Assembly (NCBI GenBank): GCA_015232355.1
Contig: JADFZW010000003.1
Coordinates: forward strand, 213,440-277,439
Direction: 5' to 3'
Length of the DNA: 64,000 nt
DNA from: Oligoflexia bacterium
GTDB lineage: Bacteria; Bdellovibrionota; Bacteriovoracia; Bacteriovoracales; Bacteriovoracaceae
Notes under the pieces: generated by a model
The model's database searches: none
What the model was told of the DNA's origin: nothing
What the model saw: the letters and a program-made list of their open reading frames with translations, nothing else
Shown: positions 26,092-36,800 of the stretch, piece by piece
Position numbering within the stretch: position 1 is the stretch's first letter
Layout of the letters: each line of letters opens with the position of its first letter
Translations under genes and position numbers: made by a program

Positions 26092-27225
26092 TTAGAGGAT
26101 TATATCTATTCCTAGATAGATGGATTGTTCTGGTTTTGGTTGCAAATCACCCATGTCTTTTTCTCGTGCATATAAAACTCCGATGTTAAAATTGGAGGAA
26201 TCAAAGCGCAGACCAATGCTTTTATAATATTTTGATATACTAAAAAAAAGTGAAAAGAGAGTTAGAGAATACTTACTGCCAAAGGTGATATATTTTTTTC
26301 TTAGCTCTCGATAAAATTCGTCGAAGGGAAATTCCAGATCAACATTGAATCCACCAATAATAGTATTTACGCCTTTACCGATAGCAATTGTTGAATAGGT
26401 ATCAAAGAGAAAAAGTGTTGATTGATAGAGAGAGGATTTGCTGTTAGCATTTTCTTTTCCTTCTTTCACTTTGTTATTTAAATTTTTTACTTGAGCAGAG
26501 AGGGATGGAATATATTTATTATCGTTATCTAAAAATAATCCAATATCTGCAGAGGTACCATAGAGAGTTTTAAATGTTATCAGATCGACAGCTTTTTTAT
26601 AGGATAAATCATAGAGAGAGATGATGGTATTTTCATAACTGTGTTTATAATAATATAAGCTGACTCCGCTAGAGAGATTAAAGGTATTAGAGGGAGAAAA
26701 AGTTAGGATTTTTCTTCCATGAGTTACTCTGAGAATTTCTAAACTCACCAGGTGTATGGAGACCTCTAAGAATGCGGGATTGAAGATGTAAAGATCTGCT
26801 AGAAGATAATATGGCGAATAGGATAATTCAAAAAATTTATTTCTAAATAGAATTTCACCATTAAAACTAAAGGTGTTGAAATTTCTTTCTTGCAGTAGGC
26901 GCCTAATAGTATCCTCGGTAATGGGTTTAAAGATAAGATCACGGCCATTATCAATAGAATCTCCTTCAGCCTTTCCTACCATAGAAATGGTGATCTTTTG
27001 TTCACTATCTTTGGAATAAGCAAAGAGTGCTGGATTACATCTACTGGCAAATATAGTTCCAGTGATAGTCGAGCAAGCACTATTTAAAGCAGTAGTTTCA
27101 AAGACGCTACCTGGGCGTATCTGATGAGTTACTTCAAATGCAAGTAGTAATGATGATGGTAATAAGCTGCTAAATAGGAGGATGAGTGGTGCAATCACAA
27201 TCACAATCACAATCACAATCAACAT
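26092..27225 (-). CDS. Probable outer-membrane beta-barrel protein, unknown
   Basis: A 377-residue exported protein. The N-terminal signal is built from a CAATCA hexamer repeat giving alternating Val-Ile, so the precise start is uncertain. After cleavage the sequence alternates polar and hydrophobic residues with many Tyr and Phe (FFELSYSPYYLLADLY, SGVSLYYYKHSY), the pattern of a beta-barrel, and ends in SIYLGIDIIL. A central CSTITGTIFASRCNPAL near residue 50 holds two cysteines. It overlaps the upstream lipoprotein gene by 7 bp, so the two are translated together. FadL/UPF0164-like proteins start similarly (ASRCNPAL), but this is only a weak hint. Confidence 0.6.
   Translation of the reverse strand: MLIVIVIVIVIAPLILLFSSLLPSSLLLAFEVTHQIRPGSVFETTALNSACSTITGTIFASRCNPALFAYSKDSEQKITISMVGKAEGDSIDNGRDLIFKPITEDTIRRLLQERNFNTFSFNGEILFRNKFFELSYSPYYLLADLYIFNPAFLEVSIHLVSLEILRVTHGRKILTFSPSNTFNLSSGVSLYYYKHSYENTIISLYDLSYKKAVDLITFKTLYGTSADIGLFLDNDNKYIPSLSAQVKNLNNKVKEGKENANSKSSLYQSTLFLFDTYSTIAIGKGVNTIIGGFNVDLEFPFDEFYRELRKKYITFGSKYSLTLFSLFFSISKYYKSIGLRFDSSNFNIGVLYAREKDMGDLQPKPEQSIYLGIDIIL
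27192..27221. repeat. Hexamer repeat in a signal-peptide region
   Basis: Five exact copies of CAATCA. On the minus strand they encode the Val-Ile run of the signal peptide of the barrel-like protein. Confidence 0.95.
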
Positions 27226-28505
27226 CCAGTATCATATTTAATTTTAGAAACTTGATGTATAAAAACTTTTTGTTGTTGGGGAGTAAGTTCGTTTGGAGCA
27301 TTTTGTAGAAAGGGTATTGCTTTATCAAGTAATTCATCTTTTAAATTAAAAAGACCAGTCTCTTTTGCGATTTCTAAAAGATATCTGGCGGCGATCAAAG
27401 CAGTTGGATAATTAGCAATAAGATTTGTGGGCATAAAAGTGCAAATCAAATCTGATGGATTATTAATTTTATTAACATCAATGGAGGATTTTATGGCCTC
27501 AATTATTATAAATCCTGCAAGCAAGGTCATGTGTTGTCTGGAATCTTTTCCAATGCGATCTTCAATTGCTATTTTATCTTTGATATTTTTTAAGAGTGAT
27601 AATGCTTGTAAAACATGCTCTTTTTCATTGCTATTTAAAATAGGGGCAGATTTTATGATAGGTAAGGAATCATATATGGCCCAAAAAAATTGAATATACT
27701 TTTCCTTTGCTCTTCTATTATAGGTTTTTTCAATTTTTTCTTTTGCCGCTACTATTGCTAATTTTTTAATTCTTGCTTGAACACCTTTAAATTGATTTGC
27801 AATTTCGGCCAGACCCAAGATCGATTGATCACCTTTGGTCAATTGTTTTGTGATTTGCTCGCACTCATCTTTGTTTTTTGTAGGGATGTTTAGATAAGAC
27901 CATTCATAATGATTTTCAACAAAGAGTGGAGAGGTGAATCTTAAATTGATATAGCATCTAGCGACGAGAGTGAGGTAGGGGTTAATAAAATACTCGTGAT
28001 AATAAGAAGAGGCATCTGTTATAGTGTAGGTGATTTTTTCTACTGGAAAGCTTTCAATTTCTTTGATTTTATTCTCAAGGTTATTAATTTCTTCATCAGA
28101 GATATTTTCTCCAACTACATCACCAATACCAGAGCGTTCTCTCTCAGAGTATTTTCTTATATCGTTCCATTCGTTTATTGCAAACTCAAAGAGTTTTATT
28201 TTAAGCATAGGAAAAAGTGAATAGATATCAATGTTGGCCTTCAGGGCATATGCTTCTGCCTTTAAATATTTTATTTCACCTTCTTCTTGATTTTGCTCTG
28301 ATAATTCAGAGATAATTTTTAGTGCGCTATCGGCATCTTTATTATTTATGGCCGAGACAATTTTCATCTTTTGTTCATTTAAGAATTCATTATTAGAGGA
28401 GTTGCTATCTTGTTGTTTGGAACATGAGAAGATTGAGAACAATAGAAAAAATAATAATATTATTAATAATAATAGTGATGTAATGAGTTGTGATGTTTTT
28501 TTCAT
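27219..28505 (-). CDS. Helical repeat lipoprotein, unknown
   Basis: A 428-residue lipoprotein with lipobox FSIFSC after a long hydrophobic signal. The mature protein is helical with TPR-like pairs at the start (AINNKDADSALKIISELSEQ, EIKYLKAEAYALKA) and long charged helices after that. No catalytic motif is visible. It heads the three-gene run with the barrel-like protein (7-bp overlap) and a smaller exported protein; a lipoprotein plus a barrel suggests an outer-membrane complex. The TPR call is by eye and the family is not recognised. Confidence 0.65.
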   Translation of the reverse strand: MKKTSQLITSLLLLIILLFFLLFSIFSCSKQQDSNSSNNEFLNEQKMKIVSAINNKDADSALKIISELSEQNQEEGEIKYLKAEAYALKANIDIYSLFPMLKIKLFEFAINEWNDIRKYSERERSGIGDVVGENISDEEINNLENKIKEIESFPVEKITYTITDASSYYHEYFINPYLTLVARCYINLRFTSPLFVENHYEWSYLNIPTKNKDECEQITKQLTKGDQSILGLAEIANQFKGVQARIKKLAIVAAKEKIEKTYNRRAKEKYIQFFWAIYDSLPIIKSAPILNSNEKEHVLQALSLLKNIKDKIAIEDRIGKDSRQHMTLLAGFIIIEAIKSSIDVNKINNPSDLICTFMPTNLIANYPTALIAARYLLEIAKETGLFNLKDELLDKAIPFLQNAPNELTPQQQKVFIHQVSKIKYDTGC

Positions 28506-28549
28506 GTTACATCACTACTATTCAAATTTAGTAATTGTCAAATTAAATC

Positions 28550-29581
28550 TTAGTATTCCTTAGAATCACAGGTGTTTGAATTTTTATTTAATATTTTGTA
28601 GACGATGTCCAAATTTTCAAGGGTGTTTATAATATGAGAGTACCAATCTTCTTTATTTTCATTTTGTTCATTTTTTAAGTTAGAAGTAGTAATTTCTTGA
28701 TTTAGATTAGCTGGGGTAACTACTACCCATCCATCCTTACCAGAGAGCTTTTTCAAGTGATCATTTTTTATTGAATTCAAGTGATCGGCACCAGCGATAA
28801 GTATAAATATTTTTCCTCTCTCGTTTTGTAATTTTTCACCTACATACTCTACCAAAGTGGAATTTCTTTTATTTGTTATTTTTGTATCTAAGGCGAAACA
28901 ATCTAATTCTTTACTGCAATCATTTATTCCATGTTCTATTTTCTTACACTCACTTTTCAACTCGTCTTCATCATAATCAACCTTTCTCTTCTCGGTCTGC
29001 TTGACTAAGTTACAACTTTTTTGATGATAATTTGTAATGATGTCATGTAATTTATTTTTTTTCTTTTGAATCTCTTTAGGTTCCCAAGTATTGATATGTA
29101 ACTTTTCTAGTACATCTTTTGTTAAGTTATCCATTTTAAGATACATATACTTTTCGAGAAAATCTTTTTTTTCCTTTGAATTTTTCGAGTAAGATTTGAT
29201 ATGACTATCATCTAATGCTTCATGAACAATGTGCACTTCTTTACCATCTTTTATAAGATCATTTATGAATGGAGTAAGCATTTCTCCTCTCCACTTAAGA
29301 GAGGGAATGGATATATGATTTTCCTTAAATGCAATGACAGAGACACCATTATTTGTAGTAGTTAAATTCCCTTCCACCTCGCCTTTCTCATCTTTTAACT
29401 TTTTATAAAAATCAGTTATGATGGTTTGCTTTTTTGTATTTTGCTTTTGGGTAACTGATTTTTTTAAATTGTTCAAGAATTTTTTAGCATCTTCGCTTGC
29501 AAATACATCTGCAGTAAATACTTCTGTGGCCAAGACGATATTCAAGAATATAAGAGCAACCATATTTATAATATCTTTCAT
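28550..29581 (-). CDS. Exported protein, weakly TraB/ChaN-like
   Basis: A 343-residue exported protein from the ATG; an upstream TTG adds only three codons. A signal peptide is followed by VIAFKENHISIP, IVHEALDDSH and, near residue 265, a LVEYVGEKLQ helix and the strand IFILIAGADHLNS. The order K-E-N-H, H-E and G-A-D-H-L resembles the metal-binding-like TraB/GumN and ChaN/EreA superfamily, in which a G-x-x-H-L strand follows a conserved helix. The middle third is a basic, coiled-coil insert with cysteines. Assignment to the superfamily is tentative. The neighbouring metalloprotease gene ends 24 bp upstream in the same direction. Confidence 0.55.
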   Translation of the reverse strand: MKDIINMVALIFLNIVLATEVFTADVFASEDAKKFLNNLKKSVTQKQNTKKQTIITDFYKKLKDEKGEVEGNLTTTNNGVSVIAFKENHISIPSLKWRGEMLTPFINDLIKDGKEVHIVHEALDDSHIKSYSKNSKEKKDFLEKYMYLKMDNLTKDVLEKLHINTWEPKEIQKKKNKLHDIITNYHQKSCNLVKQTEKRKVDYDEDELKSECKKIEHGINDCSKELDCFALDTKITNKRNSTLVEYVGEKLQNERGKIFILIAGADHLNSIKNDHLKKLSGKDGWVVVTPANLNQEITTSNLKNEQNENKEDWYSHIINTLENLDIVYKILNKNSNTCDSKEY

Positions 29582-29605
29582 AAAATCCAAATACCCTTAC
29601 GCAAA

Positions 29606-32479
29606 TTAAAAATTATAAGCAGCACTGAAAGTGATGATGCTTTCCTCACTCTTATTTTCAAGAACAATATTATCTTTTTCAGTGAGACTTGCTCCCAGAT
29701 ATAAATGTCTTTGCATTAATAATAACATTAAATAATATCTTGTTTTATTTATTTTTTCTTCTGCATCTCCTGCTTGAAGTGAAGCGTTGGTTGTTGATTC
29801 CTTTGTGATTCCCAATGCCACTCCAGAAGCTATTCCTGAAGTTATGTTTTGAACAATTGAACTTGTAAGAATAGATTCTGCAGATAAAATCACACTTGTA
29901 TTTTTAGGATGATAATTACTACCGTTAACACCTGAAGCAGCAACAATAGATTCAGGTGAAGATATGTAAGATGCTTCCACCCTAAAGATCTGATCGGACG
30001 ATTTAAAATTTATTCCAACTCCGGCCATATACTCTTTCCATGTATTTTTTGGATAGTATGTTCCTTCGTTTTTAACATAGTTACCTCCACCTCCAATATA
30101 TATAAAATTGGCGATGGCAATTGCAGTACCACCTCCTATTTTTAAAGTTTTATAATTTTGTCCTCCATGGGTAATTGTTTCTTGAGAATAATGAATTCCT
30201 GAAGATAAAAATTTAAAAATTTTATAAGCAATGTTAGCTCCAGTATTTGCATTTTCAATTGTAGATGACGTACTTTCAGATTTTAATACTTCAGTTCTTT
30301 TTTTGTCATTGTTAATAAAATAAAAACCTTCTATACCCAAACTATGTGTATTTAAGGATGCTACTGCTTCTAGGGTAGTGATTTCATCTGTCTCTCTCTC
30401 TTTTGAACCAATTTTAAATTTTCGATCCCCTGTAGATAATCTAGTTCCTATGATTACGGCATCCTTTTTAAATGCTATTATTGCGGGATTTTTAGCATGT
30501 TCATTGGGATCAACTAAAGGAGCGGCCACATACGAATAAATATTTTGAGAAGTACTGATCATTAAGATTAATATTAAAAATAAGATTATAAAAGAAATAC
30601 CTGTGCTAATTACAAATGCACTTAATATTAATGGAAATACAAACAATATTGGTAATATTAACAAGAAAAAAATAAAGGGATAATTTATAAAAACCCAAGT
30701 TGCGCCTACTACGGGAGTAAGAAATACCCTTGTAAGAATCATTAGGAATTTATTTTTAGAAATTTTCTTAGCATAGGATGGAGAATATTTTTCATATAAT
30801 TTAATAAACAAATCACCGAGAGTGAAATCATATAAAAAATTATCTCTGAAATCTCTTAATATTTTCACATGAGGATCAAGGTATGAACCATAAGCTGCAG
30901 TAGCAATAAAACAAGAGTTCACATTTTTCTGATTACTCTTAGTCTCCAAACATCCACTTGTTACATCCACACTATACGATGAAATTGCTGGTCTATAATT
31001 TGCGATATAGTCTTTAGATCTATTAAGGGTTTCAACTTCATCTGAAATTTTTGCTATACCAAAAGGTATTCCCTTATACAAAATTCTTGGATTTGAAAAA
31101 TAAGGTAAACGATAGCAGCTCAAATTATGGCGGCCGCATTCAGTGGTGTAGGCCATAATATCTGTAACCTTCAAAGCAGTATTCACATATCCATAACCAC
31201 CACCTCTAAATGCTCCTACATCATATAAAGAGATATCCATTTCATATCGATCGTGAGCAAGAGTTAAATTATGACCCATTTCATGAATAGATGTTGATGA
31301 ATCACAAGTTCTAATTTTTACAGAATAACCATACATTGCATTGGAAGAGTTAATTGATGGGGCCCAAGCAATCCCACAATAATCACGATTAGTTTCAACC
31401 CAAAATTGTACTAAATCTGCACCATAAGTATCTCTTAGGCCATTAACTTCTGGAATAGTATTACTTGTATCATATCCATAACCTCTGTTAATATCATCAT
31501 CTCCGGTTACTGCACATAAATCCTTGGTTGAATCACCTGTCTCTGTGTAGGTAACTGTGCCTGAATAAACTAATCGTAAACGAAATAAAGCACAACTTTG
31601 TGTTAGTGCCTCATTTGCATAAGCGATGTCAGTAGTAATTTCAGAGCCGATATCGGCGCTTGCTGCATTTACATTACTAGTATATACAATCATTACATCC
31701 ACAAAACTGCCATCATCATCAGCACTGGCCCCTCCACCACGGGGAGGATTTTTTCTTGAAATTTTCTCATGTAATTCAGCAGAAATCTCTAAAAAATCAG
31801 ATTGCATTCTATCTAGAGAATTACTTTTTGCATAACCAGCAGTACTGATGCTCTCCCTATAATCGGCACCATAATTGTAGACAGCATGTAATCCATTTCC
31901 TAGCGGTTTTATATTCATCGCCATTTTTTGCGAACTGATTTGAGCGCTAAGATTATTTTCCCTTAAGGTAACTACTACTAAGCTTAAATCATCATCTACT
32001 ACTTTTCCAATCCATGATAGATATTCTTTTCCTTCCACTATGTTTTGTATTATTTTGGTTTTTTTAGCAACAATTGTTCTATCAGAATCAATGTTAATGG
32101 TAATTTCTGTTAGTTCCTTCTCTACCTCATCTTTATCTATTTTAAAATAATTAGCAAAAGATGGATTAGCATCTTCTCCCCAAATAGTTTTTTTTGTAAA
32201 ATTATGGTCTTCCTCTAATAAATGAATTTCTGGTTTGTTATTATTTAATATATCTTGAATACTTGGATTTATTTTTAAAATTTTATAACTGATATCCTTT
32301 TGTAAATATTTTAATTTTTTATTCTTAAACTGTTTAATTCGATCATTCACCTCATTAGTGAATTTTCCATTGCTATTTAAATCTTCTTCACTAAAATCAG
32401 AAAACAATTTAACATTGGCACTTACTATATTTGAATAAAACAGTAGGACATTAAGTAATAATATTAAAATTATCTTCAA
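29606..32479 (-). CDS. Reprolysin-type metalloprotease with CFI-box and barrel-like tail
   Basis: A roughly 957-residue exported protein. The likely start is a TTG with a GGGGGA site nine bases upstream; an earlier in-frame TTG would add eight charged residues before the signal. A propeptide-like region leads to a M12 catalytic domain: VDVMIVYTSNVN opens it, the zinc site is HEMGHNLTLAHD (first His about 399), and the Met-turn is DIMAYTTECG. Near residue 520 is CFIATAAYGSYLDPH with LRDFRD, the CFI-box domain common in this group of bacteria. Four hydrophobic helices follow (about 570-655), then a Gly- and Tyr-rich region of alternating strands ending in SAAYNF, like an outer-membrane barrel. 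The combination is unusual. Confidence 0.8.
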   Translation of the reverse strand: MKIILILLLNVLLFYSNIVSANVKLFSDFSEEDLNSNGKFTNEVNDRIKQFKNKKLKYLQKDISYKILKINPSIQDILNNNKPEIHLLEEDHNFTKKTIWGEDANPSFANYFKIDKDEVEKELTEITINIDSDRTIVAKKTKIIQNIVEGKEYLSWIGKVVDDDLSLVVVTLRENNLSAQISSQKMAMNIKPLGNGLHAVYNYGADYRESISTAGYAKSNSLDRMQSDFLEISAELHEKISRKNPPRGGGASADDDGSFVDVMIVYTSNVNAASADIGSEITTDIAYANEALTQSCALFRLRLVYSGTVTYTETGDSTKDLCAVTGDDDINRGYGYDTSNTIPEVNGLRDTYGADLVQFWVETNRDYCGIAWAPSINSSNAMYGYSVKIRTCDSSTSIHEMGHNLTLAHDRYEMDISLYDVGAFRGGGYGYVNTALKVTDIMAYTTECGRHNLSCYRLPYFSNPRILYKGIPFGIAKISDEVETLNRSKDYIANYRPAISSYSVDVTSGCLETKSNQKNVNSCFIATAAYGSYLDPHVKILRDFRDNFLYDFTLGDLFIKLYEKYSPSYAKKISKNKFLMILTRVFLTPVVGATWVFINYPFIFFLLILPILFVFPLILSAFVISTGISFIILFLILILMISTSQNIYSYVAAPLVDPNEHAKNPAIIAFKKDAVIIGTRLSTGDRKFKIGSKERETDEITTLEAVASLNTHSLGIEGFYFINNDKKRTEVLKSESTSSTIENANTGANIAYKIFKFLSSGIHYSQETITHGGQNYKTLKIGGGTAIAIANFIYIGGGGNYVKNEGTYYPKNTWKEYMAGVGINFKSSDQIFRVEASYISSPESIVAASGVNGSNYHPKNTSVILSAESILTSSIVQNITSGIASGVALGITKESTTNASLQAGDAEEKINKTRYYLMLLLMQRHLYLGASLTEKDNIVLENKSEESIITFSAAYNF

Positions 32480-32713
32480 TTTAATTTTCCCCCATCGAAA
32501 CAAATATAATTATTTCTCAATAAAAATGGTAACAAGTATTGCTTGAGTATGCCAACTTTTTATGGCAGTTAAAGAAGAATCATTTAACTACTTAGATGGA
32601 TAATTCAATAGCTTACATCGTGATTTTTATAAACTACTTTGGATAAACGGCGATATCAGATAAAATAGAAAATAGTGATAGTAGTTGATATTATAAAACA
32701 GAGGGATAGTTAT

Positions 32714-33859
32714 ATGCCTTTATCTGGATTAAAAATAAAAACATTAATTTTATTTATAGCATTCTATGCAAATGTAGTTTCTTTAACTGCAACTGCAGCT
32801 GCAGCTGCAGTTGCTGAATCTATCTCTTGTAATACCTCTGATAACGTTGATTTTAGCAGTGAACTTGGTCCAGTTCGTGATCAAGGAAGAGAAGGGCTTT
32901 GTTGGAGTTATGCTGCCAATACTTTAATGAGACAAAAAATTTGTAAAGAAAAAGGTAATTGTAGTGATCCAAATTTCCAACTTTCAATTATTGATGGGAT
33001 GGCATGTGCTCCTAGCAAGCAAAAAAATATTTTGAAGGTAGGAGCGGCCAGTGATGGTGGTGGAAGACCAGAGGCGGCCATGGCATGCATGTTGGATAAA
33101 GGAGTTTGTTCTGAGAAAGAAGCATCAATGGAAAAATATAAAAAAATATCAAGTGATAAGAATGAAGCTAATAAATTAAAGCAATGTATAGATAGTAATA
33201 GAGAAGATTGTAATATTGTTGAAGCGAATGCAGATAAAAAAGTAATTAGTGATAAAAGTGCTAATGCTACAAAAGATCTTTCAACTTTCATTGGAGAATT
33301 GATCGATGTTGCTACTGCCACTGCTCCTCATGGAAATTCATTTTCTGAAGATGCTAATCTTAAAAATTTTCCTGCAGAAGCAAAGTGTGTTTACAATATG
33401 GTAGTTTCAAATCAGTGTAAAGCAAACAGATTTAAACCTGCTAATGCTGAAGGCACGCAAGTGAAAATTCATCGATTTAATAACAAAAAGGGAGTAGCGA
33501 GTGCAAGTGCGGATGCGAATGAATCTCGAAATGAGGTATTAAAAAGATTAGTTAAAAGAAATGAGGCCAGTGTATTGGCAGTTTGTTTAGATAGAGTGCA
33601 ATTACCTGAGATGCAGGCACTTTATGGAGAAAGGAGTGATGGTGCAAGTGCAGGTGCAAGTGCACATGTTGTTGATGAGAATAAAAAATGTAAAAATGGT
33701 CATGCAGTTGTGTTGGGTGGAATGAAGTGTGTCGCAGGAAAATTGTATTATTATATTCAAAATTCTTGGGGAAAAGATTCTCCATTTCATGGTTGGGTAG
33801 CAGCTGATGCTTTTGTTAATGCTGTGATGGATGCTACTTACTTATCTAGTAATAAATAA
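32714..33859 (+). CDS. Secreted papain-family (C1) cysteine protease
   Basis: A 381-residue exported protease from the ATG with a GAGGGA site; a frame extending 13 codons upstream lacks one. An alanine-rich signal (TATAAAAAAVAES) is coded by a GCTGCA-type repeat. The catalytic set is complete: VRDQGREGLCWSYAA (C63), GHAVVLGG (H330) and IQNSWGKDS (N350). Papain domains usually have about 130 residues between Cys and His; here there are about 265, holding a Lys- and Ala-rich helical insert and extra cysteines. No separate inhibitory propeptide is obvious before the Cys. It is transcribed alone and converges on the sensor-kinase gene with only 1 bp between stops. Confidence 0.85.
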   Translation: MPLSGLKIKTLILFIAFYANVVSLTATAAAAAVAESISCNTSDNVDFSSELGPVRDQGREGLCWSYAANTLMRQKICKEKGNCSDPNFQLSIIDGMACAPSKQKNILKVGAASDGGGRPEAAMACMLDKGVCSEKEASMEKYKKISSDKNEANKLKQCIDSNREDCNIVEANADKKVISDKSANATKDLSTFIGELIDVATATAPHGNSFSEDANLKNFPAEAKCVYNMVVSNQCKANRFKPANAEGTQVKIHRFNNKKGVASASADANESRNEVLKRLVKRNEASVLAVCLDRVQLPEMQALYGERSDGASAGASAHVVDENKKCKNGHAVVLGGMKCVAGKLYYYIQNSWGKDSPFHGWVAADAFVNAVMDATYLSSNK

Positions 33860-33860
33860 A

Positions 33861-36800
33861 TTATAAGAAACGGTGTAAGTTACTCTTATCTGTATTATCG
33901 TCAAATTGTAAAGTTTTTAGTACTTCAACAATAGAGTTGAAATTAAATGGCTTGTTGATTGTTCCATTTACATTTATGTTGTTGTGAATATTAAATTCAT
34001 TAAGAGGAAAAGAGGTTACTCCGCCAGTAATAAATATAGTTTTTATTTGCTTAATTCCTAGTTCTTTGATTTTTTCAATTAACATCGGTCCTGAAAGTTT
34101 TGGCATTTGAACATCAGTTATTATAACATCTATTTTTTGAGAATTATCTAAAATAACCTTTAATGCTTCTTCTCCATCTCCGGCCTCAAAAACATTGCTG
34201 CCAATTTTTTTAAGATAGCGAGCTAGGATAGTTCTTATGTCAGGTTCATCATCAACAACAAGAACATTTTTTTCAAATTTAAAAGAGCTAGAGTGAGATA
34301 CTGAGTCCTTTTTATTTTTTTCTAAACAAGTTAAATCTTTAATTGTCGGTAAAGAGATAATAAAAGTCGCTCCATTTCCCTTTTCGCTTTCAACACTTAT
34401 TTTACCACCATAAGATTCAATAATAGAGTGAGTAATAGAAAGACCAAGCCCTGTTCCCTTTCCTGGATCTTTGGTTGTAAAAAATGGATCAAACAATTTT
34501 TCTAAAATATGTTTTTCAATTCCTTTTCCGTTATCTGAAATCCTTAATTCAAAAACATTAGAAGCAAGCATTCCAATAGCGCGTATCTCTTTTTCATAGG
34601 AAATATTTCTGGTAGCAATTCGTATTGTTCTTTCGGATCTCTTTCCCTCTAACAATGCATCTCTGGCATTTGTTAATAGATTCATAATCAATTGCTGAAT
34701 TTTCCCTCCATTCGCTTCTAAATATAAATCGACTGCTTTTAATTCTGTTTCAATTTTTATACCTTCTTTCTCATATATTACTCTAATCAATTTCAATGTT
34801 TCTGTAATACAGTCATGTAGATTTACTTTTTCAATTTGCTCGCTATCTTGTCTTGCATAGGTTCTTAGTCCATTGACGATTCCTCTTATTCTTTCTGCAG
34901 AAGATTTTATCTTTGCTATCCTTTCTGGATTTCCTTCTTTACAGCTATCTTTGCATAACTCTGCCATTTCATTACTGTACCCAGAAATGATTGCGAGCGG
35001 ATTATTAATTTCATGAGCAATTCCTGCGGCCAAAGTACCTATTGAAGCAAGTTTTGAGCTATGAAAAAGTTGATTTTGAATCTGCAACCTTTCTTGCTCC
35101 ATTTTCACTCGTTCTGTTATATCTTGAAATGTTCCTATGATTTTAACTATTTTCCTATCTTCTTTTAGGGCATCTCCTATTGCTTTTACATTTATTTGAT
35201 TTCCTTTTGCTGTTATTATTCGAAGTTCAACACTAAATTTTTCTCCATTATTTATTGCTCTACTTACTAATTCAGATATTTTCGCTCTATCATCTTGATG
35301 ATAAAAATTTATTCCAGTTTGAATGGTAGGAGTGAAATCTAATGGAACTTCATGAATTATATAAGTCTCTTTTGTCCAGGTAAGTTCATTTGTAGATAAA
35401 TCTATAGACCATCCCCCTATTTTTGCTATACCTCCAGTTAAAGAAAGCAATCTCTCGCTCTCTCTAAGCAATTTTTCCGCACGTTTACTTTCTGTAATAT
35501 CTCTAAAAACCCAAAGTCGCCCTAGATATTCACTATCTGAAGAAATCATCGGAGAAGAATATCTTTCAAGTATTTTACCATTTTTTAATTCGATAATTTC
35601 ATATGATTTTTCTGATTTATGTTGATAAAGATAGTTAACTTTATCAATAAATTTTTGAGGATCAAGAAGACTATTTAACACATAATTTAGAGCATTTTGA
35701 TCATTTTTGCTAGAAACTATCTCTGCAGGTATATTCCAAATTTTAAGAAATATTGAATTGTAAGATACGATAGTCCCAGATTCGTCAACAACCAATATTC
35801 CATCAAGTCCGGATTCTTGTTGAATCATTAATAATGTATTATGAAACTTCAACTCATGCTCTGCAATTTTACGATCAGTAATATCCTGAAAAGATCCTCT
35901 CAAAGCTACTATTTTATGATCTTTTTTTATTGCCTTTCCAATAGAGTGAACCCAACGTTTATTTCCCTTATATGTAATTATTTCCCACTCTTGATCATAA
36001 GATTCTCCTTTTTGAATAGCATCTTTTATGGCCATTTCTGCCATTGATCGATATGGAGGTAAAATGAAATTTAGTCCCTCTGAAACATTTAGTTCTACTT
36101 TTTTATTATCAAGTTCCAAAATATTAAAGGTCTCCTTTGTCCAACTTTGAGTTAGTGTATCTACGTTAAACTCCCAACCTCCAATTTTCCCAGCATGTTC
36201 GGTTTCAGTAAGAAGGATTTGAGCTTCTTCTATAGCTGTAATCTTTTTTTTAATTATTTTTTTAAGAGACCAAATCCATAAAGATATAAAAAAACTTAAA
36301 AAAAGAATAACTGATATTATTATCCCAATTATTTTTTTGATCTTCTCAGTAAAAAATTGATCGTTATTAGTATGTCCAAACCATTTTTTATATATTCTAT
36401 CGTATTCCCCAGATGTTCTAATAATGCTAAGTCCTTGGGCCAATTTTTCTCTTAAAATTAGATTGCCTTTCTTAACTGAAAAACAAAAAGAACGGTTGTA
36501 TTCCTTGATAATACCATCGTCAGTTACAACATTTTTAATCTCATTTTTTTTAATTAAAGAGAGTCCAACTAATTTTGGCATAATCATCACATCAGCTTGA
36601 TTTTTTTCAATCAACAAAACACCAGCAATTAGAGAATCAACAAAGATTAACTTGCTATCATTTATCTTCTTTTTATATTTAAGGTAATCATGAGCGGCAT
36701 CTTTTTTCATAACGACAATATTGAGATTAAACAAATCTAAATCTTTATTTGATAAAAAAGATTTATTTTTAGAATTGAAAAAGAAGGTATCAAAAGCAAT

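Noticed and set aside
32480..32503. Upstream TTG start for the metalloprotease
   Set aside because: It adds charged residues in front of the signal peptide, and the ribosome site GGGGGA lies between the two TTG codons, favouring the downstream one.
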